From Bacteroidales bacterium (GTDB taxonomy: Bacteria > Bacteroidota > Bacteroidia > Bacteroidales > F082), in the NCBI GenBank assembly GCA_028704385.1, contig JAQVLA010000004.1, forward strand, positions 62,001 through 126,000: a stretch of DNA of 64,000 nucleotides, in the 5' to 3' direction. Positions 26,053 to 34,327 of this stretch are shown here, one piece after another. Positions within the stretch are counted from its first letter, which is position 1; each line of letters starts with the position of its first letter. The notes under the pieces were generated by a model. The model did no database searches. It was not told where the DNA came from and worked only from the letters and a program-made list of their open reading frames with translations. The translations under genes and the position numbers were made by a program.

Positions 26053-27306
26053 ATGGCGCGATATTTAATTCATTCAATTAAAGAACTTATTGGTATAGAG
26101 GAAGATAACAAGTTGCTCTTGCGGGGCAAAGAAATGGCTCATGTGAATAGTATAACGGACGCCTGGCTCTTAACCGAAGCTGACAAAATTGCCGATTATG
26201 GCCGAATGGACGATACCCGCTTTATGGAACTCCGCAGTCAGATTCCCAATGAATTTCAGATTGACGCTTCCGGACGTTTGGTTTTGCCGGCTTTTTGCGA
26301 CAGTCATACGCATTTGGTCTATCCTGCTTCCAGAGAGTTGGAATATGTGGATAAGATCAATGGTCTCAGTTACGAAGAGATAGCCCAAAGGGGAGGAGGG
26401 ATTTTAAATTCTGCCCGAAAGATGCAGGAGATCAGTGAGGATCAGCTTTTTGAAGAAGCATTGCCACGCTTGGATGAAATTCGTGCGATGGGTACGGCAG
26501 CCGTTGAAATAAAAAGCGGATATGGATTAACTACTGAGTCAGAGCTTAAAATGCTGCGTGTGATTCGACGACTAAAAGAAAAAAGTGAGTTAACAATAAA
26601 AGCAAATTTTCTGGGGGCTCATGCGGTGCCATTGGAGTATCGCGGCCGGCAATCGGAATATGTGGATTTAGTTATCAACGAAATGATTCCTCAGGTAGCC
26701 GCCGAAGAACTGGCGGATTATGTGGATGTGTTTTGTGATAAAGGTTTTTTCACGGTAGAAGATACCGATCGCATTCTTAATGCAGGCATGAAATATGGCC
26801 TCAGGGCTAAGATACATGCAAACGAACTGGATTATTCAGGAGGCATTCAGGTAGGCGTGAAGTACAATGCGCTATCTGTTGATCACCTGGAATATACAGG
26901 TGATGAGGAAATTGCCGCCTTGCTTGGCTCCGAAACCATGCCAACCATTCTACCGGGAGCAGCCTTTTTTCTGAATATGCCTTATGCGCCGGCGCGAAAA
27001 ATGATCGATGCCGGACTGCCGGTTGCCATGGCATCTGATTTTAACCCGGGTTCCTCGCCTTCGGGAAATATGCAGTTGATCCTGAGCATGGCAAGCATTT
27101 TATACCGGCTCACACCTGAAGAAGGTTTGAATGCCTGCACCATCAACGGAGCCTATGCCATGGATCTGAGCGAAGAAACCGGAAGCATCAGCATTGGTAA
27201 GCAGGCAAATCTTATCCTGACAAAACCACTGGATAACCTGGCTTATATGCCTTATTATTATGGCATCAACAAGGTTGAGAAAACGATGATCAAAGGAAAA
27301 TTTTAA
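26053..27306 (+). CDS. hutI: Imidazolonepropionase
   Basis: A 417-residue amidohydrolase that converts 4-imidazolone-5-propionate to N-formimino-L-glutamate in histidine degradation. Metal-binding DSHTHLVYP follows LPAFCD, then EIKSGYGL, HANELDYSGG, SVDHLEY and SDFNPGSSP, all family signatures. The start is the ATG at 26053 (MARYLIHSIK); an in-frame TTG six bases earlier is less likely. ftcD follows after 19 nt and carries out the next step, so they form a catabolic operon. hutH and hutU are not in the window. Confidence 0.96.
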   Translation: MARYLIHSIKELIGIEEDNKLLLRGKEMAHVNSITDAWLLTEADKIADYGRMDDTRFMELRSQIPNEFQIDASGRLVLPAFCDSHTHLVYPASRELEYVDKINGLSYEEIAQRGGGILNSARKMQEISEDQLFEEALPRLDEIRAMGTAAVEIKSGYGLTTESELKMLRVIRRLKEKSELTIKANFLGAHAVPLEYRGRQSEYVDLVINEMIPQVAAEELADYVDVFCDKGFFTVEDTDRILNAGMKYGLRAKIHANELDYSGGIQVGVKYNALSVDHLEYTGDEEIAALLGSETMPTILPGAAFFLNMPYAPARKMIDAGLPVAMASDFNPGSSPSGNMQLILSMASILYRLTPEEGLNACTINGAYAMDLSEETGSISIGKQANLILTKPLDNLAYMPYYYGINKVEKTMIKGKF

Positions 27307-27325
27307 TCGAAAAACCTAATATTTT

Positions 27326-29023
27326 ATGAAGAAAATAATAGAATGCGTTCCTAACTTTAGTGAAGGACGCGATATGCATATCATTAAGCAGATCACGGAT
27401 CAAATAGAAAGTGTGGAAGGTGTAAGTCTGCTGGATGTTGATCCGGGTGCAGCTACAAATCGTACGGTTGTAACGATGGTTGGAGAACCCGAACAAGTGA
27501 TTGAGGCTGCATTTCTGGCCGTTAAAAAAGCTGCTGAATTGATAGATATGCGAAAACACAAAGGCGAACATCCACGCATGGGAGCCACGGATGTTTGTCC
27601 GTTGATTCCGGTTGCAAATATCAGCATGGAAGAAACAGTTGAATTTGCCCGCAAGCTTGCCGAACGCATTGGTAATGAGTTGAATATTTCGGTTTATTGT
27701 TATGAGAATGCTGCCTACAAACCAGAACGCACAAATCTGGCAAACTGCCGGGCAGGAGAATATGAGGGGCTGGCCGAGAAGTTCACACGGGCTGAATGGA
27801 AGCCTGATTTTGGCCCGGATAAGCTGAATGAGAAAGCCGGAGCAACGGCTGTTGGTGCCCGTGATTTTTTGGTAGCTTTCAATGTAAACCTGAATACGAC
27901 CTCCACCCGACGTGCCAATGCAATCGCCTTTGATGTGCGTGAGCGCGGACGCGTGAAACGGGAAGGAAATCCCATAACCGGAAAGATCGTGAAAGATGAG
28001 AAAGGCAATCAGGTTTATATTCCGGGTAGTTTGAAAGCGGTGAAAGCCATTGGCTGGTTTATTGAAGAATATGGGGTGGCTCAGATTTCGATGAACCTTA
28101 CAAATATTGGCATCACGCCGGTTCATATCGCTTTTGATGAGGTGTGTCGCAAGGCTGAAGCCCGTGGTATCAGGGTTACAGGTTCGGAATTAGTTGGTTT
28201 GATTCCTTTGAAAGCCCTTACAGATGCAGGAAAATATTTCCTCGAAAAACAACAGCGTTCCTTAGGTGTGGATGAGGCTGAACTGATCAAAATTGCTGTG
28301 AAATCAATGGGTTTGGACGAATTGAAACCATTTAATCCGCACGAGAAGATCATCGAATACAAGCTTGCTGCAGATGCTGGCCATAAAAAGCTGGTTGATT
28401 TCACTGTTGCCGGCTTTGCGCACGAAACAGCCTCAGAATCACCTGCACCGGGAGGAGGTTCTGTGTCAGCCTATTTGGGTGCTCTTGGAGCTAGTTTGGC
28501 TACTATGGTTGCCAATTTATCCTCCCACAAAAGAGGCTGGGACGACCGGTGGAAGTTTTTCTCCGACTGGGCCGAAAAAGGGCAGAAGCTCAAAGATCAG
28601 CTTTTGTTTATGGTGGATGAAGATACCAATGCTTTTAACAAAATCATGGATGCTTTTGGCTTGCCAAAAAAATCTGAAGCTGATAAACAGGCCAGAAAAG
28701 CAGCCATTGAGGCAGCTTCTAAATATGCCATTGAAGTGCCGTTGAAGGTTATGGAATTTAGTCTATCTTCAATGGAACTGATTGAAGCGATGGCCGAACA
28801 GGGTAATCCCAATTCAGTTTCTGATGCGGGAGTAGGGGCGATATGCGCCAAAGCAGCTGTTAATGGGGCTTTCCTCAATGTAAAGATCAATGCAGCAGGT
28901 ATCGAAGACCGGAACTTTGCCACTCAAATGGTCGATAAAGGTGCCCGGTTGATGGAACAAGCTGTGGAATCGGAGAAGCGCATACTCGAAAAAGTTGAGG
29001 CAATCATTCAAAAGCAGGCTTAA
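27326..29023 (+). CDS. ftcD: Formimidoyltransferase-cyclodeaminase (bifunctional)
   Basis: A 565-residue fusion. Residues 1-about 325 are glutamate formimidoyltransferase (IECVPNFSEGRD at the start, HKGEHPRMGATDVCPLIPV, GARDFLVAFNVNL). Residues about 350-565 are formimidoyltetrahydrofolate cyclodeaminase (ESPAPGGGSVSAYLGALG, MVDEDTNAFNKIMDAF, GNPNSVSDAGVGAICA). It moves the formimino group from formiminoglutamate to tetrahydrofolate and then deaminates it to 5,10-methenyl-THF, linking histidine breakdown to one-carbon metabolism. The two-domain form is full length. marC begins 4 nt after the stop codon. Confidence 0.96.
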   Translation: MKKIIECVPNFSEGRDMHIIKQITDQIESVEGVSLLDVDPGAATNRTVVTMVGEPEQVIEAAFLAVKKAAELIDMRKHKGEHPRMGATDVCPLIPVANISMEETVEFARKLAERIGNELNISVYCYENAAYKPERTNLANCRAGEYEGLAEKFTRAEWKPDFGPDKLNEKAGATAVGARDFLVAFNVNLNTTSTRRANAIAFDVRERGRVKREGNPITGKIVKDEKGNQVYIPGSLKAVKAIGWFIEEYGVAQISMNLTNIGITPVHIAFDEVCRKAEARGIRVTGSELVGLIPLKALTDAGKYFLEKQQRSLGVDEAELIKIAVKSMGLDELKPFNPHEKIIEYKLAADAGHKKLVDFTVAGFAHETASESPAPGGGSVSAYLGALGASLATMVANLSSHKRGWDDRWKFFSDWAEKGQKLKDQLLFMVDEDTNAFNKIMDAFGLPKKSEADKQARKAAIEAASKYAIEVPLKVMEFSLSSMELIEAMAEQGNPNSVSDAGVGAICAKAAVNGAFLNVKINAAGIEDRNFATQMVDKGARLMEQAVESEKRILEKVEAIIQKQA

Positions 29024-29026
29024 AAG

Positions 29027-29665
29027 ATGGGCGAGCATCTCACGCTATTGTTGCTTTACATGACTTCATTTCTCACCCTCATGAATCCCCTGGGGGTGAT
29101 GCCTGTTTTTTTGAGCATGACCAGCAGTCTCGACAGGCGTGGAAGACGACTTACTGCTATAAAATCATTGATCACAGCCTTTTTCACACTGGTGGTTTTT
29201 GCTTTTGGCGGCGAAATGTTGTTTACTTTTTTCGGGATTTCTGTCTCCGGACTTAAGGTGGTTGGCGGGGTTTTGTTTTTCATTTTAGGATATGATATGT
29301 TGAATGCCCGCCTGAGCCGGATCAAGATCACTCCGGAAGAGGTGAATAAATATGTGGATGATGTGTCGATCACCCCGCTTGGAATCCCTATGATTGCCGG
29401 ACCCGGATCAATCACCAATGCAATTATTTTGATGGATCAAAGTCCGGAAATCAGCCAGAAAATTATTTTAATCAGTTCAATATTAATTGTTTGTCTGATC
29501 ATTTTAGTTATCCTGTTGAGTGGAAATTCGATCATGAAATACCTGGGCGACACCGGAAATAAAATCATGATGAAACTGATGGGATTGATTGTAATGGTGA
29601 TTGCTGTTGAATTCTTTTTTACCGGTATATCACCTTACCTCAAAGCCATTTTTAATATATCTTAA
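29027..29665 (+). CDS. MarC family membrane protein
   Basis: A 212-residue inner-membrane protein with six hydrophobic segments. MNPLGVMPVF near the N-terminus and TPLGIPMIAGPGSITNAI in the middle are the two diagnostic MarC (UPF0056) motifs. Its function is unknown; the early link of E. coli MarC to multiple antibiotic resistance was not upheld. It starts 4 nt after ftcD, so it may be the third gene of the hut operon, although no metabolic link is evident. Confidence 0.92.
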   Translation: MGEHLTLLLLYMTSFLTLMNPLGVMPVFLSMTSSLDRRGRRLTAIKSLITAFFTLVVFAFGGEMLFTFFGISVSGLKVVGGVLFFILGYDMLNARLSRIKITPEEVNKYVDDVSITPLGIPMIAGPGSITNAIILMDQSPEISQKIILISSILIVCLIILVILLSGNSIMKYLGDTGNKIMMKLMGLIVMVIAVEFFFTGISPYLKAIFNIS

Positions 29666-29705
29666 AAAAGAACGAAAAAAACTAGGATAATTCACCGAAT
29701 TATAA

Positions 29706-29713
29706 TACTTTTG
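29706..29713 (+). promoter_or_regulatory. -7 box of the rpmG transcript
   Basis: TACTTTTG matches TAnnTTTG, 28 nt before the rpmG ATG. No clear -33 box. Confidence 0.55.
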
Positions 29714-29741
29714 CCGTCCGAAAAATTGAAAAGACAGAAGC

Positions 29742-29930
29742 ATGGCTAAGAAAAGCAAAGACGCACGGGTGCAGATTATTCTTGAATGCACCGAGCACAA
29801 AAACAGTGGAATGCCGGGTACTTCCAGGTATATCTCCACCAAAAACAAAAAGAATACGCCAGAGCGTATGGAATTAAAAAAATACAACCCCATTTTGAAA
29901 AAAATGACGGTTCACAAAGAAATAAAATAA
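29742..29930 (+). CDS. rpmG: 50S ribosomal protein L33
   Basis: A 62-residue bL33 protein ([41 protein letters not shown]). It has one cysteine only, so it is the zinc-free form. In many Bacteroidota it is preceded by rpmB (L28); here rpmB is not adjacent and a promoter box sits directly upstream. The DUF4295 gene follows after 8 nt, then ftsY and rimO. Confidence 0.96.
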   Translation: MAKKSKDARVQIILECTEHKNSGMPGTSRYISTKNKKNTPERMELKKYNPILKKMTVHKEIK

Positions 29931-29938
29931 GCTGAATT

Positions 29939-30094
29939 ATGGCAAAGAAAGTAGTTGCAACCCTGCAAACAGGTGCTGGTAAAGAATTTGCAAAAGTTAT
30001 CAGAATGACCAAATCTTCCAAGTCAGGGGCCTATAGTTTTTCTGAAACTATGGTTCCTAACGACAAGGTTCAGGAATTTCTGAGCAAAAGATAA
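29939..30094 (+). CDS. DUF4295 small basic protein
   Basis: A 51-residue protein (MAKKVVATLQTGAGKEFAK at the start, NDKVQEFLSKR at the end), with 11 Lys/Arg. It is the DUF4295 family, restricted to Bacteroidota and almost always found between rpmG and ftsY. From memory, this family has been reported bound to the Bacteroidota ribosome, and its size, charge and neighbours agree with a ribosomal protein. It is co-transcribed with rpmG and ends before a terminator. Confidence 0.88.
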   Translation: MAKKVVATLQTGAGKEFAKVIRMTKSSKSGAYSFSETMVPNDKVQEFLSKR

Positions 30095-30119
30095 TGAAAC
30101 TATTTCAGTAATGACTGAG

Positions 30120-30151
30120 GCTTTTCCGGCTTTTGCCGGAAGAGCTTTTTT
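30120..30151 (+). terminator. Terminator between DUF4295 gene and ftsY
   Basis: Stem GCTTTTCCGGC / GCCGGAAGAGC (one T-G pair), TTTT loop, followed by six T. It ends 18 nt before the ftsY start, so part of the transcription may stop here, or ftsY has read-through control. Confidence 0.85.
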
Positions 30152-30168
30152 CGTTTAAACTCATCAAT

Positions 30169-31119
30169 ATGGGAATCTTTTCTTTTTTTTCGAAGGATAA
30201 AAAGCAGGACCTCGACAAGGGCCTGGAGAAAACAAAAAGCAGTGTTTTCAGTAAGCTTGCCAAGGCTATTGCCGGAAAATCAAAGGTTGATGATGAGGTA
30301 CTTGATCATTTGGAGGAGATATTAGTAACCTCTGATGTGGGTGTACATACCACTTTGAAGATTATCGAACGCATCGAAGCCCGTGTTGCCCGTGATAAAT
30401 ACCTCGGAACAAATGAGTTGAATGCCATTTTAAAAGAAGAGATTGCCGAATTATTGCAAGAAAATAATTCCGGTGACGGTACTGATTTTGAACTCCCTGC
30501 CAATACCAAACCTTACGTAATCATGGTGGTGGGGGTGAATGGTGTTGGAAAAACCACAACCATTGGCAAACTGGCCTATAACTTCAAAAAGGCAGGAAAA
30601 AAAGTTGTTTTGGGTGCGGCGGATACTTTCAGGGCTGCAGCGGTTGATCAGTTAAAGATTTGGGGTCAGCGCGTGGATGTGCCGGTTGTGGCTCAGGCTA
30701 TGGGTTCCGATCCGGCGTCTGTGGCTTTTGATACGGTGAAGTCGGCGGTGAGCCAGCAGGCTGATGTGGTGATTATCGATACCGCCGGACGACTGCATAA
30801 CAAGATAAACCTGATGAAAGAGCTCACTAAGATAAAAACTGTGATGCAAAAGGTGGTGGCTGATGCGCCTCATGAAATTTTACTGGTACTGGATGCTTCA
30901 ACCGGGCAAAATGCCATCGAACAGGCACGCCAGTTTATTGCAGCCACCGAGGTAAATGCCCTGGCACTCACCAAACTGGATGGCACTGCCAAAGGCGGGG
31001 TTGTAATTGGTATTTCAGATCAGTTCAAAATACCTGTGAAATATATCGGAATTGGAGAGAAGATGGAGGATTTGCAGCCGTTTGATCGAAAGCTTTTTGT
31101 GGAAACACTCTTTGATTAG
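30169..31119 (+). CDS. ftsY: Signal recognition particle receptor FtsY
   Basis: A 316-residue SRP GTPase that docks ribosome-SRP complexes at the inner membrane. The start is the ATG at 30169 (MGIFSFFSK); an earlier TTG in frame lies in the terminator stem. The short N-terminal A region is followed by the N domain and the G domain: GVNGVGKTTTIGKLA (P-loop), DTFRAAAVDQL, VIIDTAGRLHN, and TKLDGTAKGG. The minimal A domain is usual for Bacteroidota. rimO follows after 8 nt. Confidence 0.96.
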   Translation: MGIFSFFSKDKKQDLDKGLEKTKSSVFSKLAKAIAGKSKVDDEVLDHLEEILVTSDVGVHTTLKIIERIEARVARDKYLGTNELNAILKEEIAELLQENNSGDGTDFELPANTKPYVIMVVGVNGVGKTTTIGKLAYNFKKAGKKVVLGAADTFRAAAVDQLKIWGQRVDVPVVAQAMGSDPASVAFDTVKSAVSQQADVVIIDTAGRLHNKINLMKELTKIKTVMQKVVADAPHEILLVLDASTGQNAIEQARQFIAATEVNALALTKLDGTAKGGVVIGISDQFKIPVKYIGIGEKMEDLQPFDRKLFVETLFD

Positions 31120-31127
31120 CCCTTTCC

Positions 31128-32426
31128 TTGAAAAAATCACATATTCATATCGTTACACTCGGATGTTCTAAAAATACCGTTGACTCCGAGCATCTGGGAG
31201 CCTTGTTCAGGCCGGAAAAATATCAGATACTTCATAACACTGATCAGAAGGCTGATATCGTCATCATCAACACCTGTGGTTTTATCGGTGATGCCAAAGA
31301 GGAAAGTATTGACACTATACTGGCTTATGCAGAGCAACGGAAAACGGGCCGGATCAGGAAACTGATTGTGATGGGTTGTCTGTCTCAACGGTATAAGAAT
31401 TTTCTGGAAGAGGAAATACATGAGGTGGACGCATTTTTTGGTGTCGATCAGTTAAGAGAGGTTGCTGCATTGATTCAGCAGGAAGAGTTGATCAACATAC
31501 CTGAGCACTACAAAAGAAACCTCTCTACGCCTGAACATTACGCTTACCTCAAGATTTCGGAGGGATGCGACAGAAAATGTTCTTTCTGTGCAATTCCGCT
31601 TATCCGTGGCAAACATGTCTCTGTACCGGAGAAGGCATTGATTGATGAAGCCAAACAGCTTGCCGCTTCAGGTGTTAAAGAACTGATTTTGATTGCGCAG
31701 GACCTGACGTATTATGGCATTGACCTGACCGGCAAACGCATGATTGTTCCCCTCATCCATGCATTGGCAGCGATTGATGGAATTCAGTGGATCAGATTAC
31801 AGTATGCTTATCCGGCCGGCTTCCCTGAGGACTTAATCGAATTGATTGCAACACATCCCAAGGTTTGCAACTATTTGGATATGCCACTTCAACACATCAA
31901 TAGTGTATTGCTCAAAAGCATGAAACGTGGTCTTGACGGTGAACATACAAGAGAACTTGTGATGAAAATCAGACAGCGCATCCCTGATCTGGCATTCCGT
32001 ACCACTTTTATCGTTGGCTATCCGGGCGAAACAAGGGAAATGTTTGAGGAGCTGTGCGATTTTGTGAGGGATATGCGTTTTGAAAGGATGGGTGTTTTTG
32101 CTTATTCAGCAGAAGAAGACACCTCGGCTTTTGATTTGGGTGATGAGGTGCCTGAAAACGAAAAACAGGAACGCGTTGAAATGTTGATGGCCATTCAACA
32201 GGATATCGCACTGGAGCTTAACAGGCAAAAAGTCGGCAGCATTCAAAAAGTACTGATCGACTGCAAGGAAGGTGAATATTATATTGGCCGCACCCAATAC
32301 GATTCACCTGAAGTGGATAATGAGGTGATAATACAGGAACAGCAACCCATGCGGATTGGCGAATTTTATGATCTCCGTATTACAGCAGCTGAGTCCTTTG
32401 ATTTGTATGCGGAGAGGGTGGGGTAG
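31128..32426 (+). CDS. rimO: Ribosomal protein S12 methylthiotransferase RimO
   Basis: A 432-residue radical-SAM enzyme that methylthiolates Asp in ribosomal protein S12. The UPF0004 domain has LGCSKNTVDSE, NTCGFIGDAKEES and MGCLSQRY (three cluster cysteines). The radical-SAM motif is GCDRKCSFCAIPLIRG, and a TRAM domain ends the protein. The start is a TTG at 31128: no ATG exists between the upstream in-frame stop and the conserved N-terminus. Eight nt separate it from ftsY. Confidence 0.95.
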   Translation: MKKSHIHIVTLGCSKNTVDSEHLGALFRPEKYQILHNTDQKADIVIINTCGFIGDAKEESIDTILAYAEQRKTGRIRKLIVMGCLSQRYKNFLEEEIHEVDAFFGVDQLREVAALIQQEELINIPEHYKRNLSTPEHYAYLKISEGCDRKCSFCAIPLIRGKHVSVPEKALIDEAKQLAASGVKELILIAQDLTYYGIDLTGKRMIVPLIHALAAIDGIQWIRLQYAYPAGFPEDLIELIATHPKVCNYLDMPLQHINSVLLKSMKRGLDGEHTRELVMKIRQRIPDLAFRTTFIVGYPGETREMFEELCDFVRDMRFERMGVFAYSAEEDTSAFDLGDEVPENEKQERVEMLMAIQQDIALELNRQKVGSIQKVLIDCKEGEYYIGRTQYDSPEVDNEVIIQEQQPMRIGEFYDLRITAAESFDLYAERVG

Positions 32427-32469
32427 TCAGCATTAAAGCCGGACTATTTTTTTATTCAATTTCCTACAA

Positions 32470-33135
32470 TTAAAAGCCAAAATATTTTTCAATAAATACC
32501 TCGATTGCCTGGTAATCGTGTGCTACAGCTTTGTTCGATCTTAATAATCTGCTTTGGCTAAAATGACCCTGACTGAACAATAACACCTGAATGTTTAGCT
32601 TTTCTGCGACTTCGGCATCATGCAGGCTGTCGCCAATCAGCAGACAGTTTTCAGCGGAGGTATCAATGGTTGCGAATAGCTTTTTGGCCGTTTCAAGTTT
32701 TCCATCGGCCAGGTGGTTGTCGATGCCATGAATGCCCTCAAAATATTGTTGAATACCATTCTTTTGTGTCAAATCTTCGAGCAGGGCCTGTTCCATGGCC
32801 GAAAGGATAAACTGCCGGAATCCTTTTTGTTGCAAGCTGCCCAATAAGCGGGCTGCATCTTCAAAAACAGTGGCTTGTCCGACCAGCTCGTTATAGTGCT
32901 TCATAAACTGATGGGCAGGCAACTCAAATGCTTCTCTGCGAAAATCGAAACCAAGCTTTTCGTAGTAATTTTTTACCGGAAAGTCAAATACTTCCCTGTA
33001 TCTGTTGCGATCAAGTTGCTTGAGATTGCGGGCTTCGAGAAGTTTGTTCATGGCCAGCACACAGCAATCTACATCATCCAGCAGGGTGCCGTTCCAGTCC
33101 CAGAAAATTACCGGCTTGGGATTCATCAATGGCAT
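32470..33135 (-). CDS. HAD-superfamily hydrolase (phosphoglycolate phosphatase-like)
   Basis: A 221-residue HAD hydrolase. Motif I is FWDWNGTLLDD, with Asn in place of the usual second Asp of DxD. Motif II is FILSAM, and motif III/IV is LLIGDSLHDAEVA with Lys upstream (ADGKLETAKKLF). A four-helix cap lies between motifs I and II, as in phosphoglycolate phosphatase-like enzymes. The substrate is unknown. Its ATG directly abuts the stop codon of the TPR lipoprotein gene, so the two are translationally linked. Confidence 0.87.
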   Translation of the reverse strand: MPLMNPKPVIFWDWNGTLLDDVDCCVLAMNKLLEARNLKQLDRNRYREVFDFPVKNYYEKLGFDFRREAFELPAHQFMKHYNELVGQATVFEDAARLLGSLQQKGFRQFILSAMEQALLEDLTQKNGIQQYFEGIHGIDNHLADGKLETAKKLFATIDTSAENCLLIGDSLHDAEVAEKLNIQVLLFSQGHFSQSRLLRSNKAVAHDYQAIEVFIEKYFGF

Positions 33136-33543
33136 TTAGGGGCAGTTACGCAAGTAATCGCCAATGTTGGGTTTTTTAAACTCGTGTGCTTTTTTGTAAT
33201 AATAGCAGGCCATTTCGCGATCCTGTTCATAATCCATGATCTGTCCCAGGTTGAACCAGGCGTCAGCATAGTCGGGTTTTATTTCAACGGCTTTCAGATA
33301 GTCTTCTACTGCGGCTTTATAATTTCTTAGGTTAAAGAATGATGATCCCCGTAAAAAATAGGCCTCATACGACTGATCGTCATATTTTATGGCACGGCTG
33401 TATGCTTCCACGGCTCCTTTGTAGTCAGCCCGATAACTGAGTTTTCTGCCTTCTTCGATCAGTTCCATTGTTTTACGTGGGTTGGGCGAACAGGCACTCA
33501 TAAGCACCAAAAGCAGTAGTGAAAATCCCGACAGTTTTAGCAT
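33136..33543 (-). CDS. TPR-repeat lipoprotein
   Basis: A 135-residue protein. The start is set at 33543 (MLKLSGFSLLLLVLMSAC), which gives a textbook lipoprotein signal with lipid Cys at 18; a longer frame adds 38 residues with no sense. About three TPR motifs follow (ADYKGAVEAYSRAIKYD, EAYFLRGSSFFNLRNYKAAVEDY, ADAWFNLGQIMDYEQDREMACYYYKKA). It is likely a protein-interaction module in the periplasm. Operon with the HAD gene. Confidence 0.85.
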   Translation of the reverse strand: MLKLSGFSLLLLVLMSACSPNPRKTMELIEEGRKLSYRADYKGAVEAYSRAIKYDDQSYEAYFLRGSSFFNLRNYKAAVEDYLKAVEIKPDYADAWFNLGQIMDYEQDREMACYYYKKAHEFKKPNIGDYLRNCP

Positions 33544-33684
33544 AGCATAGTTTTTTGCGAAAATAAGCAATTTAGAAAAATTAACATGGTCTTTTTGAAC
33601 GTAAATCAGGCTGGTTTGTTTCATTTGTGGATTAAGGATAATCCAAAGATTAAACAAATTTGCTCACAACAAAAAGATTAACTT

Positions 33685-34209
33685 ATGAAAACCTGGACTA
33701 TTGACCCTTCACACTCAGAGGTGCAATTTAAAGTGAAACACCTTGTTATTTCAACTGTTACCGGAAGTTTTGGTCGTTTTAGCGGACAGCTCGAAACTGC
33801 ATCGGATGATTTTACTCCGGCAAAGATCAGTTTCGAAGCCGAAGTAGATAGTATCGACACGAATAATGCCGATCGTGATAACCACCTTAAGTCGGCTGAT
33901 TTCTTTGATGCTGCTAACCATCCCAAGATCAGTTTTGTTTCGGAAAGCTTTGATAAGACAGGCGATTCCACCTACAAACTCACCGGAAACCTTAACATGC
34001 GCGGAACAACAAAAAAGATCACTTTAGATGTGGAACATGGCGGTGTGATGACAGATCCGTATGGCAATACCAAAGCCGGTTTTGAATTACAGGGCAAAGT
34101 AAGCCGTAAAGAATTTGGCCTCAGCTGGAATGCCGTTACCGAAGCAGGTGGGGTGGTAGTAGCCGATGAGGTAAAGTTATTGTTGAATATTCAGTTGGCC
34201 AGAAATTAA
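33685..34209 (+). CDS. YceI family protein, no signal peptide
   Basis: A 174-residue YceI-like lipocalin-fold protein (WTIDPSHSEVQFKVKHLVIS, DNHLKSADFFDAANHPKISF, KITLDVEHGG, KVSRKEFGLSWN). YceI proteins bind long-chain isoprenoids or similar amphipathic molecules. The E. coli member is periplasmic, but this one starts directly with the mature domain, so it should be cytosolic. Single-gene unit; a long inverted repeat lies 42 nt downstream. Confidence 0.93.
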   Translation: MKTWTIDPSHSEVQFKVKHLVISTVTGSFGRFSGQLETASDDFTPAKISFEAEVDSIDTNNADRDNHLKSADFFDAANHPKISFVSESFDKTGDSTYKLTGNLNMRGTTKKITLDVEHGGVMTDPYGNTKAGFELQGKVSRKEFGLSWNAVTEAGGVVVADEVKLLLNIQLARN

Positions 34210-34250
34210 TTGGTATCTGTACTACAATTCTGAATTTTACACTAAGCGGT

Positions 34251-34305
34251 CTATCCATATTTTATCCTTGATGGAAAAACCCTGCAAGAGATAAAATGTG
34301 GATAG
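34251..34305. repeat. Long inverted repeat between convergent genes
   Basis: Arms of 15 bp (34251-34265 CTATCCATATTTTAT, 34291-34305 ATAAAATGTGGATAG) pair except for one G-T wobble, with a 25-nt loop. It lies between the YceI gene and the convergent peptidase gene. There is no T-run directly after either arm, so it is not a standard terminator. Confidence 0.7.
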
Positions 34306-34327
34306 CATATCGCTGGTAATTGATTGC

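Noticed and set aside
27290..28126. 278-codon open frame on the minus strand opposite ftcD
   Set aside because: Antisense to the conserved formimidoyltransferase domain; its residues are those expected from the complementary strand and no family is recognisable.
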